Positions 35,839-46,896 are shown, counted from the first letter of the stretch. The stretch: 64,000 nucleotides of DNA from Methylibium petroleiphilum PM1 (GCF_000015725.1 NC_008825.1:3596001-3660000); one strand, 5' to 3'. Notes: generated from the letters alone by a model not told the origin. Made by a program: numbers and translations.

Positions 35839-37710
35839 TCACAGGCCCGCCGACTGCAGGCTCTGCTGGAAGCGTTGGGCATTCTGGAAGCCGATGACAC
35901 GCGTTTCGAGCTCACGGCCACCGGCATCGAAGAACACGATACCCGGCGGGCCGAAGAGCTGGAAGCGCTTGAGCAGCGCCCGGTCCGACTCGCTGTTGCG
36001 CGTCACGTCGGCCTGCAGCAGCAAGGCCTTGCCGAGCCGCGCCTGCACGGCCGGATCGGTGAAGGTGAAGCGCTCCATCTCCTTGCAGCTCACGCACCAG
36101 TCGGCGTAGAAGTCGAGCATCACCGGTCGACCGGCGCCACGGACCGCGGCGTCGAGTTCCTCGACCGTGCTGACACGCCGGAAGCTCACGCCGTCGTGCG
36201 TCGCGGCTATCGCGTTGCCAGGCAGCGCCGCAGCCGCAGCTGGGGAGATGCCGACGACGAAAGGCTGCAGGGGCTTGAGTGCGTCCTGCGCCCCGGCCGC
36301 AGCGCCGACGATCTGCGTGGCGCCTGCGACGGCCAGCGCGAGACCGAGCCCCTTGACCAGCCGCAGGTCAGCGCCGGCGATCTCCGGCAGGCGGTCGAAG
36401 GCATGCAGGAACACCGCGGCACCGATCAGCAGCACGCCCCAGCCGGCGACGGCGAGCGGCGCGGGCACGACCGGGCTGAGCATCCACCAGGCAACGGCCA
36501 GCAGCAACAGGCCGAAGAAGCGCTTGACGCTCTCCATCCACGCCCCCGCGCGCGGCAGCAAGGCCCCGGCCGACGCACCGAGCAGCAGCAGCGGCACGCT
36601 CATGCCGGCGGCCAGCGAGAACAGCGCGCTGCCGCCCAGCAGCACGTCGCGCGTCTGGCTGATGTACAGCAAGGCGCCGGCCAGCGGTGCAGCAACACAG
36701 GGGCTGACGATCAACGCGGACACGCCGCCCATTGCGAACACGCCCGCCAGCCGCCCACCCTGCAGCCGCCCCGAAGACGCGGCAAGGCGGTCGCGCAGCA
36801 CCGCTGGCAATTGCAATTCGTAGGCGCCGAACATCGACAGGGCCAGCAGCGTCAGCAACAGCGAGAACGCGCCCAGCACCCAGGCGTTCTGCAAGGCCGC
36901 CGCCAGGCCCTCGCCTGCCAGACCCGCGGCCACGCCGAGCGCGGTGTAGACCAAGGCCATGCCGAGCGAATACGCGCCGGCGAGCAGCAGTCCGCGCGAG
37001 CGCGCCACAGCCTGACCGCCCTGCCCGACGATCAGCGACGACAGAATCGGCAGCATCGGGAGCACGCAGGGTGTGAACGACAGCAGCAACCCCGCGACGA
37101 AGAACGCGAAGACCACAAGCCAGAAGCGGCCGCTGCGCAACGCATGGTCGATGGCCGCGTCTCCACTGCGGCTCGCCCCCGCCATGGAGGCCGATGCGCG
37201 CGATGCGGCGAGGGCGCCATCGAGCCCGCGACCGTCCGCCGGCACGCGAACACTGCCGTCTCCACCGAAACCCGCCAGCCGCACATCGGCCACGCTCTGC
37301 ATCGGTGGATAGCACAACCCCTGATCGGCGCAACCCTGGCTGGTGACGACGAGTTGGAAGGACGCCGGTGCGGCATCGACCGGCAAACGGATCGCCACGC
37401 GTCCGCGGTAGGTCTCGACATCCTTCTCGAAGGTCTCGTCGAACTTCACCGTCCCGGAAGGAATTTCCGGCGCGCCGAGCACCACCCCGCCCCCCTGTGC
37501 TTCAAATTTGAAGGGCTCGCGGTACAGGTAATAGCCGTCCGCCACGACGAAGCCGATCTCGATCGACTTGCCGTCGAGGACCCGCGCGTCGAAGCGAAAG
37601 GCCTGCTCGGGCGGCAGGAAATCCTCAGCCGCTGCAGCAAACAAGGGGAGCAGCGCAGTCAGCCACAGCAGCAGCGTGCGCAGGAATCGGATGGGCGTCA
37701 CGGGGGGCAT
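35839..37710 (-). CDS. dsbD: Thiol:disulfide interchange protein DsbD
   Basis: A 623-residue inner-membrane protein that moves electrons from cytoplasmic thioredoxin to periplasmic thiol proteins. After a signal peptide (residues about 1-28) comes the alpha domain with the redox pair in GCADQGLCYPP. The central eight-helix beta domain carries the two key cysteines in FTPCVLPMLP and SPCVAAPLAG. The C-terminal thioredoxin-like gamma domain has DWCVSCKEME. All six functional cysteines are present. The Pro/Ala-rich linker before residue 210 is longer than usual. The tRNA follows 44 bases later. Confidence 0.95.
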   Translation of the reverse strand: MPPVTPIRFLRTLLLWLTALLPLFAAAAEDFLPPEQAFRFDARVLDGKSIEIGFVVADGYYLYREPFKFEAQGGGVVLGAPEIPSGTVKFDETFEKDVETYRGRVAIRLPVDAAPASFQLVVTSQGCADQGLCYPPMQSVADVRLAGFGGDGSVRVPADGRGLDGALAASRASASMAGASRSGDAAIDHALRSGRFWLVVFAFFVAGLLLSFTPCVLPMLPILSSLIVGQGGQAVARSRGLLLAGAYSLGMALVYTALGVAAGLAGEGLAAALQNAWVLGAFSLLLTLLALSMFGAYELQLPAVLRDRLAASSGRLQGGRLAGVFAMGGVSALIVSPCVAAPLAGALLYISQTRDVLLGGSALFSLAAGMSVPLLLLGASAGALLPRAGAWMESVKRFFGLLLLAVAWWMLSPVVPAPLAVAGWGVLLIGAAVFLHAFDRLPEIAGADLRLVKGLGLALAVAGATQIVGAAAGAQDALKPLQPFVVGISPAAAAALPGNAIAATHDGVSFRRVSTVEELDAAVRGAGRPVMLDFYADWCVSCKEMERFTFTDPAVQARLGKALLLQADVTRNSESDRALLKRFQLFGPPGIVFFDAGGRELETRVIGFQNAQRFQQSLQSAGL

Positions 37711-37863
37711 GCGGTCAGGTCGAACGAGGGTCGGAAGGGTCGGCAGCCAATCCCTGCAGAGTAGCCTGTCATGGTCATCGAAGCGCTATCGGAAGTTCGG
37801 ACCCTGCGTCATTCCTGACGGTTCCGTCCCCATCGCCTCGCGCCGGCGGGCACGGAAAGCAAG

Positions 37864-37887
37864 AAGGCCAGCACGATGGCTGGCCTT
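37864..37887 (-). terminator. Rho-independent terminator after rplQ
   Basis: A 9-bp stem, AAGGCCAGC (37864-37872) and GCTGGCCTT (37879-37887), with a 6-base loop. On the minus strand it is followed by CTTGCTTTC. It lies about 65 bases after the rplQ stop and is the likely end of the ribosomal protein block. Confidence 0.75.
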
Positions 37888-37952
37888 GCAGAACCTCGTT
37901 GCGGGCGCTCCGGGCGGATTCACCGGCCCGGAGCCCCAACCATCAACCCGCC

Positions 37953-38348
37953 TTACTCGGTCGCCTCGGCCGGCGCTTGGGCCGCAGGCTCGGGGCGATC
38001 GACGAGTTCGACGAAGGCCATGGGCGCGTTGTCGCCGACGCGGAAACCCATCTTCAGGATGCGGGTGTAGCCGCCCGGGCGCGCCTTGTAGCGCGGACCG
38101 AGGTCATTGAACAGCTTGGCGACGACATCGCGATCGCGGGTTCGATCGAAGGCCAGGCGGCGGTTGGCCAGCGTCGGCTCCTTGGCCAGCGTGATCAGCG
38201 GCTCAACGACGCGGCGCAGCTCCTTGGCCTTGGGGACGGTGGTCTTGATGGCTTCGCTCTGGATCAGCGAGTTGGCCATGTTGCGCAGCATCGCGAGGCG
38301 GTGCTCGGAGGTGCGATTGAGCTTGCGGAGTCCGTGACGGTGGCGCAT
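37953..38348 (-). CDS. rplQ: 50S ribosomal protein L17
   Basis: The 131-residue protein starts [20 protein letters not shown], the diagnostic L17 opening, and continues with HEIIKTTxxKAKELRR-like [18 protein letters not shown]. It is the last gene of the alpha operon, 139 bases after rpoA. The acidic Ala/Pro-rich tail ([13 protein letters not shown]) is typical of this lineage. Confidence 0.97.
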   Translation of the reverse strand: MRHRHGLRKLNRTSEHRLAMLRNMANSLIQSEAIKTTVPKAKELRRVVEPLITLAKEPTLANRRLAFDRTRDRDVVAKLFNDLGPRYKARPGGYTRILKMGFRVGDNAPMAFVELVDRPEPAAQAPAEATE

Positions 38349-38487
38349 GGTGAAGTCCTTTCGACTTGCTTTCTGACTTGCTAATGACCGCCAGCCGGAT
38401 CAGGTACTGGCGGGTGCGTGATCGAACGCGACACGCGCGCTCGTCATCCGATGCCGAGCTTTCAGGGCCGGCTGATGGGGGCTGGCG

Positions 38488-39489
38488 TTAGCGCTTGTCC
38501 AGGCCTTGCGGCGGCCAGTTCTCAAGGCGCCCGCCCAGGGTCAGCCCCCGCGAGGCCAGCACTTCCTTGATCTCGTTGAGTGACTTGCGGCCGAGATTCG
38601 GCGTCTTCAGCAGCTCGGTCTCGGTGCGCTGGATGAGGTCGCCGATGTAATAGATGTTCTCGGCCTTCAGGCAGTTGGCCGAGCGCACGGTGAGCTCGAG
38701 CTCGTCGACCGGACGCAGCAGGATCGGATCGAACTGCGTGCTGCGCTGTGCGGGCTGGGCGTCGAAGATGTCGTTGATCTGGCCCTCGAGCTGCGCGAAC
38801 ACGGCCAGCTGTTCGACCAGGATCTTGGCCGAGGCGCGGATCGCCTCTTCCGGCGTGATCGCACCGTTGGTCTCGATCTCCATGACCAGCTTGTCCAGGT
38901 CCGTGCGCTGCTCGACACGCGCGCTTTCGACCGTGTAGCTCACGCGGCGAACCGGGGAGAACGACGCATCGAGGACGATACGACCGATCGACTTGGTCGG
39001 CTCGTCACCGAAGCGGCGCATCGTGCCCGGCACATAGCCGCGGCCCTTCTCGACCTTGATCTGCATGTCGAGCTTGCCGCCCTGCGACAGGTGCGTGATC
39101 ACGTGGTCGGGATTGATGATCTCCACGTCGTGCGGGGTCTGGATGTCGCCGGCCTTGACGGGACCCTCACCCTCCTTGCGCAGCACCAGCGTGACTTCAT
39201 CGCGGTTGTGCAGGCGGAACACCACACCCTTGAGGTTCAGCATGACGTGGACCACGTCTTCCTGAACACCGTCGATCGCCGAGTACTCGTGCAGCACGCC
39301 CGCGATCGTGACTTCGGTCGGCGCGTAGCCCACCATCGACGACAGCAGCACGCGGCGCAGGGCATTGCCCAGCGTGTGACCATAGCCGCGCTCGAAGGGC
39401 TCGAGCGTGACCTTGGCGCGGTGGGCGCCCTTGGCGGCGCTCAGCGGCTCGACGTTGATGGCTTTGGGCTTCAGCAGATTGGTTTGCAT
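38488..39489 (-). CDS. rpoA: DNA-directed RNA polymerase subunit alpha
   Basis: A 333-residue alpha subunit. The N-terminal assembly domain contains [21 protein letters not shown], and the C-terminal domain (after about residue 245) contains the UP-element and activator-binding region [17 protein letters not shown] and [16 protein letters not shown]. It lies between rpsD and rplQ as in the classical alpha operon, 160 bases after rpsD. Confidence 0.98.
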   Translation of the reverse strand: MQTNLLKPKAINVEPLSAAKGAHRAKVTLEPFERGYGHTLGNALRRVLLSSMVGYAPTEVTIAGVLHEYSAIDGVQEDVVHVMLNLKGVVFRLHNRDEVTLVLRKEGEGPVKAGDIQTPHDVEIINPDHVITHLSQGGKLDMQIKVEKGRGYVPGTMRRFGDEPTKSIGRIVLDASFSPVRRVSYTVESARVEQRTDLDKLVMEIETNGAITPEEAIRASAKILVEQLAVFAQLEGQINDIFDAQPAQRSTQFDPILLRPVDELELTVRSANCLKAENIYYIGDLIQRTETELLKTPNLGRKSLNEIKEVLASRGLTLGGRLENWPPQGLDKR

Positions 39490-39649
39490 CAGGTCTTCCT
39501 GTCATTACCCTCGGCTCGTTACACCGATAAGGCTGATGGAGCACCGGAGACGACGCGCCTGGCGGCGACGTAGAACCCGGACCGGGAAAGCGCTTGCGCG
39601 CCGGGCGGCGCGGGCCATAGGCCGGACACCGCCGCAGCGCGCTGTAAAT

Positions 39650-40273
39650 TCAACGCGAATACAGTTCGACGATCAGGGATTCGTTGATGTCCGAACCGAA
39701 CTCGTCGCGGTCGGGCGACTTCTTGAATACGCCCTCGAGCTTGGTCGCATCGACCTGCACCCACGCGGGCAAGCCCATCGACTCGGCAAGCTTGAGCGAC
39801 TCGGTCACCCGCAATTGCTTCTTGGCCTTTTCGCGCACGGCGACGACGTCACCGGTCTTCACCAGGTAGGACGCGATGTTGACGACCTCACCGTTCACGG
39901 TGATGCCCTTGTGCGAAACGAGCTGGCGGGCCTCGGCACGGGTCGAACCGAAACCCATGCGATAGACCACGTTGTCCAGGCGCGATTCGAGCAGCAGCAG
40001 CAGGTTCGCACCGGTGTTGCCCTTGCGGCGCTCGGCCTCGGCAAAGTAGCGGCGAAACTGGCGCTCGAGTACGCCGTACATGCGCTTGACCTTCTGCTTC
40101 TCGCGCAGCTGGAGACCGAAGTCGGAGGTGCGCGAGCCAGAGGTGCGGCCGTGCTGGCCCGGCTTGGTTTCAAACTTGGACTTGTCCCCGATGGCGCGAC
40201 GCGCGCTCTTCAGGAACAGATCGGTGCCTTCACGGCGGGCCAGTTTGGCCTTGGGACCCAGATAACGTGCCAC
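39650..40273 (-). CDS. rpsD: 30S ribosomal protein S4
   Basis: A 207-residue protein starting at GTG 40273 ([18 protein letters not shown]). No cysteines of the zinc-binding form are present near the N-terminus. The S4 RNA-binding domain is visible ([20 protein letters not shown]). In many Proteobacteria S4 represses its own operon by binding the leader; here a hairpin-rich 223-base spacer precedes it (40274-40496). Confidence 0.97.
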   Translation of the reverse strand: MARYLGPKAKLARREGTDLFLKSARRAIGDKSKFETKPGQHGRTSGSRTSDFGLQLREKQKVKRMYGVLERQFRRYFAEAERRKGNTGANLLLLLESRLDNVVYRMGFGSTRAEARQLVSHKGITVNGEVVNIASYLVKTGDVVAVREKAKKQLRVTESLKLAESMGLPAWVQVDATKLEGVFKKSPDRDEFGSDINESLIVELYSR

Positions 40274-40391
40274 GTTGCTTCCTTGGTTCTCTGACGTGGG
40301 GAGCGGCCGGGGCCGCGCCTCACGCAAGTCTGGCCGGGGGTTCGAGCGCTCTAGGGTCGCTCTTCTTGGACAGCCAGACGGTGGGCTTAGC

Positions 40392-40407
40392 GAAGCCTTG
40401 CGGCTTC
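40392..40407 (-). promoter_or_regulatory. GNRA-capped hairpin in the rpsK-rpsD spacer
   Basis: On the minus strand GAAGCC-GCAA-GGCTTC forms a 6-bp stem capped by a GCAA (GNRA) tetraloop, typical of structured RNA. A second compound hairpin with CGCCGG/CCGGCG arms lies just upstream (about 40415-40446). Both fall in the leader of rpsD, so they may be an S4 binding site. No start-distance evidence beyond position. Confidence 0.4.
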
Positions 40408-40462
40408 AACGAAAACCGCCGGCGTGCACTGAAGTGCCCACCGGCGAATCGGGTAACTGCGT

Positions 40463-40468
40463 ATTGTA
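40463..40468 (-). promoter_or_regulatory. Possible -10 box for rpsD-rpoA-rplQ
   Basis: TACAAT on the minus strand, 28 bases after the rpsK stop. The only -35 candidate 17 bases upstream is GTGTTA, a poor match. It would give a leader of about 180 bases before rpsD. Confidence 0.35.
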
Positions 40469-40496
40469 GCCCGGTCGCCCGGGCCTAACACGCGGC

Positions 40497-40898
40497 TCAG
40501 ATGCGACGACGCTTCTGCGGGCGGCAACCGTTGTGCGGGACCGGCGTCACGTCGGAAATCGACACGATGCGGATACCCAGCGCGGCCAGCGCGCGCACCG
40601 ACGACTCACGGCCCGGACCGGGGCCCTTGATCTCGACTTCGAGGTTCTTGATGCCCTGGTCCTGCGCGGCACGACCGGCCACTTCCGCAGCCACCTGGGC
40701 GGCGAACGGCGTCGACTTGCGCGAACCCTTGAAGCCCTGGCCACCGCTCGATGCCCAGGCCAGCGCGTTGCCCTGGCGGTCGGTGATCGTGATGATGGTG
40801 TTGTTGAACGACGCGTGAACGTGCGCAACGCCGTCCGACACATTCTTGCGGACCTTCTTGCGCACGCGCTGTGCGGCGGTATTAGGTGCTTTGGCCAT
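40497..40898 (-). CDS. rpsK: 30S ribosomal protein S11
   Basis: A 133-residue protein with the family landmarks [37 protein letters not shown] and the C-terminal [20 protein letters not shown]. It lies 56 bases after rpsM and begins ATG 40898. Confidence 0.97.
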   Translation of the reverse strand: MAKAPNTAAQRVRKKVRKNVSDGVAHVHASFNNTIITITDRQGNALAWASSGGQGFKGSRKSTPFAAQVAAEVAGRAAQDQGIKNLEVEIKGPGPGRESSVRALAALGIRIVSISDVTPVPHNGCRPQKRRRI

Positions 40899-40954
40899 GC
40901 TTGACTCTCTTCAATCTGAGCGGTTCGTCGGACGGGGCGTCGCGGCGGATGTGC

Positions 40955-41320
40955 TTACTTCTTCAGCGCGGCGGCCGACTTGCGCGGGCCCTTGCGGGTG
41001 CGGGCGTTCGTGCGGGTGCGCTGACCGCGCATCGGCAGGCCGCGGCGGTGACGGAAGCCGCGATAGCAGCCCAGGTCCATCAGGCGCTTGATGTTGATCG
41101 TGGTCTCGCGACGCAGATCGCCTTCGATCGTCATGCGACCGACTTCCTCGCGAATCTTCTCGAGGTCGCCGTCGGTCAGATCCTTGATCTTCTTGTCGCG
41201 GGCGATGCCGCAGCTGTCGCAGATCTTCTGCGCGGTCGTGCGACCGATGCCGTAGATCGCGGTCAAGCCGATCTCGGCGTGCTTCTGCGGGGGAATGTTG
41301 ATACCAGCAATACGTGCCAT
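40955..41320 (-). CDS. rpsM: 30S ribosomal protein S13
   Basis: A 121-residue protein beginning [20 protein letters not shown], with the helix-two-turn-helix motif region [20 protein letters not shown] and the basic tail [17 protein letters not shown]. It starts 33 bases after rpmJ. Confidence 0.97.
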   Translation of the reverse strand: MARIAGINIPPQKHAEIGLTAIYGIGRTTAQKICDSCGIARDKKIKDLTDGDLEKIREEVGRMTIEGDLRRETTINIKRLMDLGCYRGFRHRRGLPMRGQRTRTNARTRKGPRKSAAALKK

Positions 41321-41353
41321 GTTCGTCCTCTAACTAGTCGCGTCGCCGAGCGA

Positions 41354-41467
41354 TCAGCCCTGGCGCTGCTTGTGGCGCGGGTCGGTGCAAATCACGCGCA
41401 CCACACCCTTGCGACGGATGACCTTGCAATTGCGGCACATCTTCTTGACGGATGCAGCTACCTTCAT
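41354..41467 (-). CDS. rpmJ: 50S ribosomal protein L36, zinc-binding form
   Basis: A 37-residue protein ([19 protein letters not shown]) with the zinc ligands Cys11, Cys14, Cys27 and His32, so this is the zinc-containing C+ form. The start at ATG 41467 is preceded by GGAG-like sequence. It lies between infA and rpsM. Confidence 0.95.
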   Translation of the reverse strand: MKVAASVKKMCRNCKVIRRKGVVRVICTDPRHKQRQG

Positions 41468-41513
41468 GACCTTCTCCTTGACCTCTTGCGCTCTTCCGGG
41501 TGTTGCTCTGTTC

Positions 41514-41732
41514 TCACTTCGCCCGGAAGACGATGCGAGCACGACTCAAATCGTAGGGTGTCAGCTCCACGGTCACCTTGTCGCCGGGCAGGATGCGGAT
41601 GTAGTGCATGCGCATCTTGCCGGAGATGTGACCGAGCACGACGTGCCCATTCTCCAGCTTCACACGGAAGGTCGCGTTGGGCAAGTTCTCGAGGATCTCG
41701 CCCTGCATCTGGATGACGTCATCTTTCGACAT
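41514..41732 (-). CDS. infA: Translation initiation factor IF-1
   Basis: A 72-residue OB-fold protein ([19 protein letters not shown], with [19 protein letters not shown]). Length equals the canonical IF-1. It lies 23 bases after secY, so spc and alpha genes form a continuous block. Confidence 0.97.
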   Translation of the reverse strand: MSKDDVIQMQGEILENLPNATFRVKLENGHVVLGHISGKMRMHYIRILPGDKVTVELTPYDLSRARIVFRAK

Positions 41733-41755
41733 GTGTTCTCGTCAACCGTTCCTGT

Positions 41756-43066
41756 TCAGCTGGCCTTGAAATTGGCCTTCTTCAGCAGCGATTCGTACTG
41801 CTGGGACATCACATAAGACTGCACCTGGGCCCAGAAGTCCATCGTCACGACGACAATGATCAGCAGGGACGTACCGCCGAAGTAGAACGGCACGTTGTAC
41901 TTGAGCACGAGGAACTCAGGCAGCAGACACACGGCAGTGATGTACACCGCGCCGCCGAGCGTCAGGCGACCGAGGATGCGATCGATGTGCTTCGCGGTCT
42001 GCTCCCCCGGCCGGATACCCGGGATGAACGCACCACTCTTCTTCAGGTTGTCAGCCGTCTCGCGGCTGTTGAAGACGAGCGCCGTGTAGAAGAAGCAGAA
42101 GAACACGATCGCCGCGGCGTAGAGCATCACGTAGATCGGCTGCCCCGGCGACAGCAGCGCCGCCAGATCCTTCAGCCAGCGCAGGCCGTCGCCCGTGGCG
42201 AACCAGCCCACCACAGTGGCCGGCAGCAGGATGATCGACGACGCGAAGATCGGCGGGATCACGCCCGACATGTTGATCTTCAACGGCAGGTGCGACGACT
42301 GCCCGCCGTAGACACGGTTACCCACCTGACGCTTCGCGTAGTTCACCAGGATCTTGCGCTGGCCTCGCTCGACGAACACGACAAGGTAGGTCACCGCGAT
42401 CACGATCGAGATGATGAACAGCGCCGCGACGATACTCATCGCGCCGGTGCGGACCAGTTCGAACAGTCCGCCGATCGCGCTCGGCAGGCCGGCCGCGATA
42501 CCCGCGAAGATGATGATCGAGATGCCGTTGCCCAGACCGCGCTCGGTGATCTGCTCGCCGAGCCACATCAGGAACATCGTGCCGGCGACCAGGCTCACCA
42601 CCGCCGTCAGGCGGAAACCCATGCCCGGCGAGATGACCAGCCCCGCAGAGCTTTCGAGAGCGATTGCGATACCGAGCGACTGGAAGATCGCCAGACCCAG
42701 CGTGCCGTAGCGCGTGTACTGCGTGATCTTGCGACGGCCGGCCTCGCCTTCTTTCTTCAGCGCCTCCAGGGTCGGCACCACGTAGGTCATCAGCTGCATG
42801 ATGATCGACGCCGAGATGTACGGCATGATCCCCAGCGCGAACACCGTGAAGCGCGACAGTGCCCCGCCCGAGAACATGTTGAACAGGCTCAGGATGCCGC
42901 CTTGCTGGTCCTTGAAGAGCTGCTGCAACTGGTTCGGGTCGATTCCCGGCACCGGAATGTGAGCGCCGATGCGATAGACGACGAGCGCAAGCAGCAAGAA
43001 GACAAGCCGGCGACGCAGGTCGCCGAACTTGCCGCTCTTGGCCAGTTGATTCGCGTTGGTTGCCAC
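41756..43066 (-). CDS. secY: Preprotein translocase subunit SecY
   Basis: A 436-residue channel subunit of the Sec translocon with ten hydrophobic helices. The N-terminus [20 protein letters not shown] and the helices with GADFPGID-like plug region ([16 protein letters not shown]) and [20 protein letters not shown] are diagnostic. It ends the spc operon as in most bacteria. Confidence 0.97.
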   Translation of the reverse strand: MATNANQLAKSGKFGDLRRRLVFLLLALVVYRIGAHIPVPGIDPNQLQQLFKDQQGGILSLFNMFSGGALSRFTVFALGIMPYISASIIMQLMTYVVPTLEALKKEGEAGRRKITQYTRYGTLGLAIFQSLGIAIALESSAGLVISPGMGFRLTAVVSLVAGTMFLMWLGEQITERGLGNGISIIIFAGIAAGLPSAIGGLFELVRTGAMSIVAALFIISIVIAVTYLVVFVERGQRKILVNYAKRQVGNRVYGGQSSHLPLKINMSGVIPPIFASSIILLPATVVGWFATGDGLRWLKDLAALLSPGQPIYVMLYAAAIVFFCFFYTALVFNSRETADNLKKSGAFIPGIRPGEQTAKHIDRILGRLTLGGAVYITAVCLLPEFLVLKYNVPFYFGGTSLLIIVVVTMDFWAQVQSYVMSQQYESLLKKANFKAS

Positions 43067-43099
43067 GCAGGGATCCTAGAGTCGTGCGGACACGCAGCC

Positions 43100-43531
43100 T
43101 CAGGCCACCGAGCCGCCAGCGGCCTCGATCGCGGCCTTGGCGCCGGCGGTAGCGCCGATGCCCTTGAGCACGACCTTCTTGCTCAGTTCACCCGACTTGA
43201 TGACCTTGACCACCTTCGCGCGCTCGCCGACCAGACCGGCCTGCTTGAGCGTGGGGACGTCGACTTCGTCAGCCGCCAGCACCTGCAGGTCGGCCAGCGT
43301 GACCTCGGCGTTGTACTTCAGCGTCAGTGACTTGAAGCCCCGCTTGGGGAGGCGACGCTGCAGCGGCATCTGACCGCCTTCGAAGCCCACCTTGTGGTAG
43401 CCACCGGCACGCGATTTCTGACCCTTGTGGCCGCGACCCGCGGTCTTGCCCAGGCCGGAGCCGATACCACGGCCGACACGGCGCTTGGCATGCTTGGCGC
43501 CCGAGGCGGGCTTGATCGTGTTGAGTTCCAT
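43100..43531 (-). CDS. rplO: 50S ribosomal protein L15
   Basis: A 143-residue protein with the conserved N-terminal region [39 protein letters not shown] and [20 protein letters not shown]. It follows rpmD by 25 bases and precedes secY by 33. Confidence 0.97.
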   Translation of the reverse strand: MELNTIKPASGAKHAKRRVGRGIGSGLGKTAGRGHKGQKSRAGGYHKVGFEGGQMPLQRRLPKRGFKSLTLKYNAEVTLADLQVLAADEVDVPTLKQAGLVGERAKVVKVIKSGELSKKVVLKGIGATAGAKAAIEAAGGSVA

Positions 43532-43556
43532 CGTCTTCTCCAGGTCCGTCCGCGCC

Positions 43557-43739
43557 TTACAGCACTTGAACCAGGTAGCTCACCTTGTTGATCATCCCGC
43601 GCACCGCGGGCGTGTCTTCGAGCACGCGCTCGCTGCCGATCTGGCGCAGGCCGAGACCGCGAACCGTAGCGCGGTGCGACTCCTTGGTGCCGATCGGGCT
43701 GCGCACCAACTTCACCTTGACCGTCTTCTTGTCCGTCAT
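43557..43739 (-). CDS. rpmD: 50S ribosomal protein L30
   Basis: A 60-residue protein ([40 protein letters not shown]). Length and position between rpsE and rplO match the family. Confidence 0.96.
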
Positions 43740-43756
43740 GTCGTTCCCCTGGCGGC

Positions 43757-44275
43757 TCAGTTGAAGATCTCTTCGACCGACTTGCCGCGCTTCGAGGCGA
43801 CTTCCGACGGTGTCGTCGAGCGGCGCAGCGCATTGAAGGTCGCGCGCACCATGTTGTACGGGTTGGACGACCCGAGGCTCTTGGCCACGATGTCGGTCAC
43901 GCCCATCACTTCGAACACCGCGCGCATCGGACCGCCGGCGATGATGCCGGTTCCCGGCGCTGCCGGCGCCAGCAACACCTTGGCTGCGCCGTGCTCGCCG
44001 GTCACGTTGTGGTGCACGGTGCCGTTCTTGAGGCTGACCTTGACCATGTCGCGGCGCGCCGCATCCATTGCCTTGGTCACAGCGACCGGAACTTCCTTGG
44101 CCTTGCCCTTGCCCATGCCGACACGGCCATCGCCGTCGCCGACCACGGTCAATGCCGCGAAGCTCATGGTGCGACCGCCCTTGACCACCTTGGTCACGCG
44201 GTTCACCTGGATCATCTTTTCCTTCAGACCGTCGTCACGACCGTCGTCAGCGATCCGGGGTTGAAACTTTGCCAT
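43757..44275 (-). CDS. rpsE: 30S ribosomal protein S5
   Basis: A 172-residue protein with [40 protein letters not shown] and the C-terminal S5 domain [20 protein letters not shown]. The N-terminal [19 protein letters not shown] is lineage-typical. It lies 46 bases after rplR. Confidence 0.97.
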
Positions 44276-44321
44276 GTCAGATTCCTTCGATGTGCAGTGC
44301 AGTCAAGGTGCGCAAACGCAC

Positions 44322-44687
44322 TCAGAACTGCAGGCCGGCTTCGCGCGCCGCTTCGGCCAGGGCCTTCACGCGACCGTGATACGCGAAGCCGCCGCGGTCG
44401 AACGCGACCGACTCGATGCCCGCCGCCTTGGCGCGCTCGGCAATGCGCTTCCCGATCAGGGCTGCGGCTTCGGTGTTGCCACCCTTGCCTGCGGCGCCCA
44501 GCCGAGCACGCACTTCCTTCTCGGCGGTCGAGGCGCTGGCCAGAACCTTCGAGCCGTCGTCGGAGATGACGCTGGCGTAGATGTGCAGGTTGGAACGGAA
44601 CACCGTCAGGCGCGCCACCTTCTGCAAGGCGATGCGCACACGGGTCTGCTTGGAGCGACGCAGGCGCTGATCTTTGCGGTTCAACAT
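44322..44687 (-). CDS. rplR: 50S ribosomal protein L18
   Basis: A 121-residue protein ([45 protein letters not shown]-like [20 protein letters not shown]). The ATG at 44687 lies 11 bases after rplF. Confidence 0.96.
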   Translation of the reverse strand: MLNRKDQRLRRSKQTRVRIALQKVARLTVFRSNLHIYASVISDDGSKVLASASTAEKEVRARLGAAGKGGNTEAAALIGKRIAERAKAAGIESVAFDRGGFAYHGRVKALAEAAREAGLQF

Positions 44688-44698
44688 CGAGCTGCTCC

Positions 44699-45232
44699 TT
44701 ACTTCTTCTTGGTCTCTTTGAGCGAGACCTTCTCTTCGGCATATCGGATGCCCTTGCCCTTGTAGGGCTCGGGCGGGCGGATGGCCCGCACTTCGGCAGC
44801 GATCTGACCGACCACCTGGCGATCGGACCCCTTGATCACGATCTCGGTCTGCGTCGGGCACTCGACCTTGATCCCGGCCGGCATGTCCTTCACGACCGGG
44901 TGCGAAAAACCCACCTGCAGGTTCAGCTTGGCACCTTGCGCCTGGGCTCGGAAGCCCACGCCCACCAGCGTCAGCTTGCGTTCGAAGCCCTTGCTGACGC
45001 CATTGACCATGTTGGCCACCAGCGCGCGCATCGTGCCGCTCATCGCATTCGCAGCCGCCGATTCATCGGCCGGCGCAAAGCTCAGCTTGCCGTCTTCATT
45101 CTTGACCGAGACCAGCCGGTTCACCGGACGCACCAGCGTACCGAGCGAGCCCTTGACACTGATCTGATCAGCATTGATCGCCACGTCCACACCCTTGGGG
45201 ACGGCGATCGGCATCTTTCCAACGCGAGACAT
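44699..45232 (-). CDS. rplF: 50S ribosomal protein L6
   Basis: A 177-residue protein starting [20 protein letters not shown], with the conserved [20 protein letters not shown] and the C-terminal signature [17 protein letters not shown]. Length equals the family norm. Confidence 0.97.
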   Translation of the reverse strand: MSRVGKMPIAVPKGVDVAINADQISVKGSLGTLVRPVNRLVSVKNEDGKLSFAPADESAAANAMSGTMRALVANMVNGVSKGFERKLTLVGVGFRAQAQGAKLNLQVGFSHPVVKDMPAGIKVECPTQTEIVIKGSDRQVVGQIAAEVRAIRPPEPYKGKGIRYAEEKVSLKETKKK

Positions 45233-45249
45233 TCTTCAGCTCCTTCGCG

Positions 45250-45645
45250 TCAGGCGACGTAACACAGGACCTCGCCGCCGATACCGGCAGCGCGGGCCTT
45301 GCGGTCCGTCATGACGCCCTTGGGCGTCGTCACGATCGCCACGCCCAGGCCGTTCATGACTTGGGGAATCTCGTGACGGCCCTTGTAGACGCGCAGGCCC
45401 GGACGGCTCACGCGCTCGATGCGCTCGATCACAGGGCGTCCGGCGTAGTACTTCAGGCCGATCTCGAGTTGCGGCTTCTCGGCCTCACCCTTGACGGCGT
45501 AGGCATCGATGTAACCCTCGTCCTTCAGGACCTGGGCGATCGCCACCTTCAGCTTCGACGACGGCATCACCACGACAGCCTTCTCCACCATCTGCGCGTT
45601 GCGGATGCGGGTCAGCATGTCGGCGATGGGATCACTCATGCTCAT
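45250..45645 (-). CDS. rpsH: 30S ribosomal protein S8
   Basis: A 131-residue protein ([60 protein letters not shown]). S8 is the usual autogenous repressor of the spc operon. It lies 30 bases after rpsN. Confidence 0.97.
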
Positions 45646-45675
45646 GGGTTTTCTCCTGTACGTTCGCGTGCCGGC

Positions 45676-45981
45676 TTACCAGCTGGCCTTGACGACGCCG
45701 GGGATGTCCCCCTTGAACGCCAGTTCACGGATCTTGTTGCGCGCCAGACCGAAGGTGCGGAAGGTGCCGCGGGGGCGGCCGGTCAGTTCGCAGCGGTTAC
45801 GCAGGCGCGACGGGTAGGCGTTGCGCGGCAACTTCTGCAGCGCCAGACGCGCGGTGTAGCGCTCTTCGTCGGACTTGCCCGCGTCGTTGATGATGGCCTT
45901 CAGCTCCGCGTACTTCTTCGCGAACTTGGCGACCAGCTGCTCACGCTTGAGCTCACGCTGCTTGATCGAAAGTTTTGCCAC
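45676..45981 (-). CDS. rpsN: 30S ribosomal protein S14, zinc-free long form
   Basis: A 101-residue protein from GTG 45981 ([20 protein letters not shown]), ending [11 protein letters not shown]. The long form without CxxC zinc ligands is the housekeeping type in this lineage. No in-frame ATG lies near the conserved start, so the GTG is well supported. It follows rplE by 8 bases. Confidence 0.95.
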   Translation of the reverse strand: MAKLSIKQRELKREQLVAKFAKKYAELKAIINDAGKSDEERYTARLALQKLPRNAYPSRLRNRCELTGRPRGTFRTFGLARNKIRELAFKGDIPGVVKASW

Positions 45982-45989
45982 AGGCCACC

Positions 45990-46544
45990 TCAGTTCTTGA
46001 ACGGGAACTTGAATGCGGCGAGCAGCGCCTTGCATTCGTCGTCGGTCTTCGCGGTCGTCGTGAAGCTGATGTTCATCCCACGCAGCGCGTCGATCTTGTC
46101 GTACTCGATCTCGGGGAAGATGATCTGCTCTTTGACACCGATGTTGTAGTTGCCACGACCATCGAACGAGCGGCCCGAGATGCCGCGGAAGTCGCGCACG
46201 CGGGGCAGCGAGATCGTCACGAAGCGATCCAGGAACTCGTACATGCGCACGCCACGCAGCGTGACCATGCAGCCGATGGGCACGCCATCACGGATCTTGA
46301 AGCCGGCGATCGCCTTCTTCGACTTCGTGACCACGGGCTTCTGGCCGGCGATCTTGGTCAGGTCGCCGACGGCGTGCTCCATGACCTTCTTGTCCGACAC
46401 GGCCTCGCTCACACCCATGTTGAGCGTGATCTTGGTCAGGCGCGGCACCTGCATCACCGACTTGTAGCCAAACTTGGCCACCAGATCGGCGACGATCTTG
46501 TCGCGGTAATGCTGCTGAAGACGAGCTGTCTGTTGTTGAGCCAT
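45990..46544 (-). CDS. rplE: 50S ribosomal protein L5
   Basis: A 184-residue protein with [40 protein letters not shown] and the C-terminal [20 protein letters not shown]. It lies between rplX and rpsN. Confidence 0.97.
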   Translation of the reverse strand: MAQQQTARLQQHYRDKIVADLVAKFGYKSVMQVPRLTKITLNMGVSEAVSDKKVMEHAVGDLTKIAGQKPVVTKSKKAIAGFKIRDGVPIGCMVTLRGVRMYEFLDRFVTISLPRVRDFRGISGRSFDGRGNYNIGVKEQIIFPEIEYDKIDALRGMNISFTTTAKTDDECKALLAAFKFPFKN

Positions 46545-46558
46545 TGCTTACCTCGGCC

Positions 46559-46876
46559 TCAAGCCTTGATCTCGTCGCCGCTGGACTTGAAGACGCGCAC
46601 CTTCTTGCCGTCAGCCAGGAGCTTGATGCCCACGCGATCGGCCTTGCCGCTCGCAGGGTTGTAGATCGCCACGTTGGACTGGTGGATCGGCATGGTCTTG
46701 TCGACGATGCCGCCGGTCGAACCCTTCAACGGGTTCGGCTTCACGTGCTTCTTCACGATGTTGACGCCATCAACCAGCAGGTGATCGGCGTCGACGCGCG
46801 ACGCTACGGCGCCACGCTTGCCTTTGTCGCGACCGGTCAGCACGATGACTTGGTCGCCCTTGCGAATCTTGTTCAT
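46559..46876 (-). CDS. rplX: 50S ribosomal protein L24
   Basis: A 105-residue protein ([20 protein letters not shown]) with the KOW motif at its N-terminus and [20 protein letters not shown] further on. The ATG at 46876 follows rplN by 20 bases. Confidence 0.96.
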   Translation of the reverse strand: MNKIRKGDQVIVLTGRDKGKRGAVASRVDADHLLVDGVNIVKKHVKPNPLKGSTGGIVDKTMPIHQSNVAIYNPASGKADRVGIKLLADGKKVRVFKSSGDEIKA

Positions 46877-46896
46877 GGTGTGTTCCTCGCAGTCGC

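Noticed and set aside
37711-37952. Hidden gene between rplQ and dsbD (for example cutA)
   Set aside because: No frame with a family motif was found in the 242 bases; only the terminator is supported.
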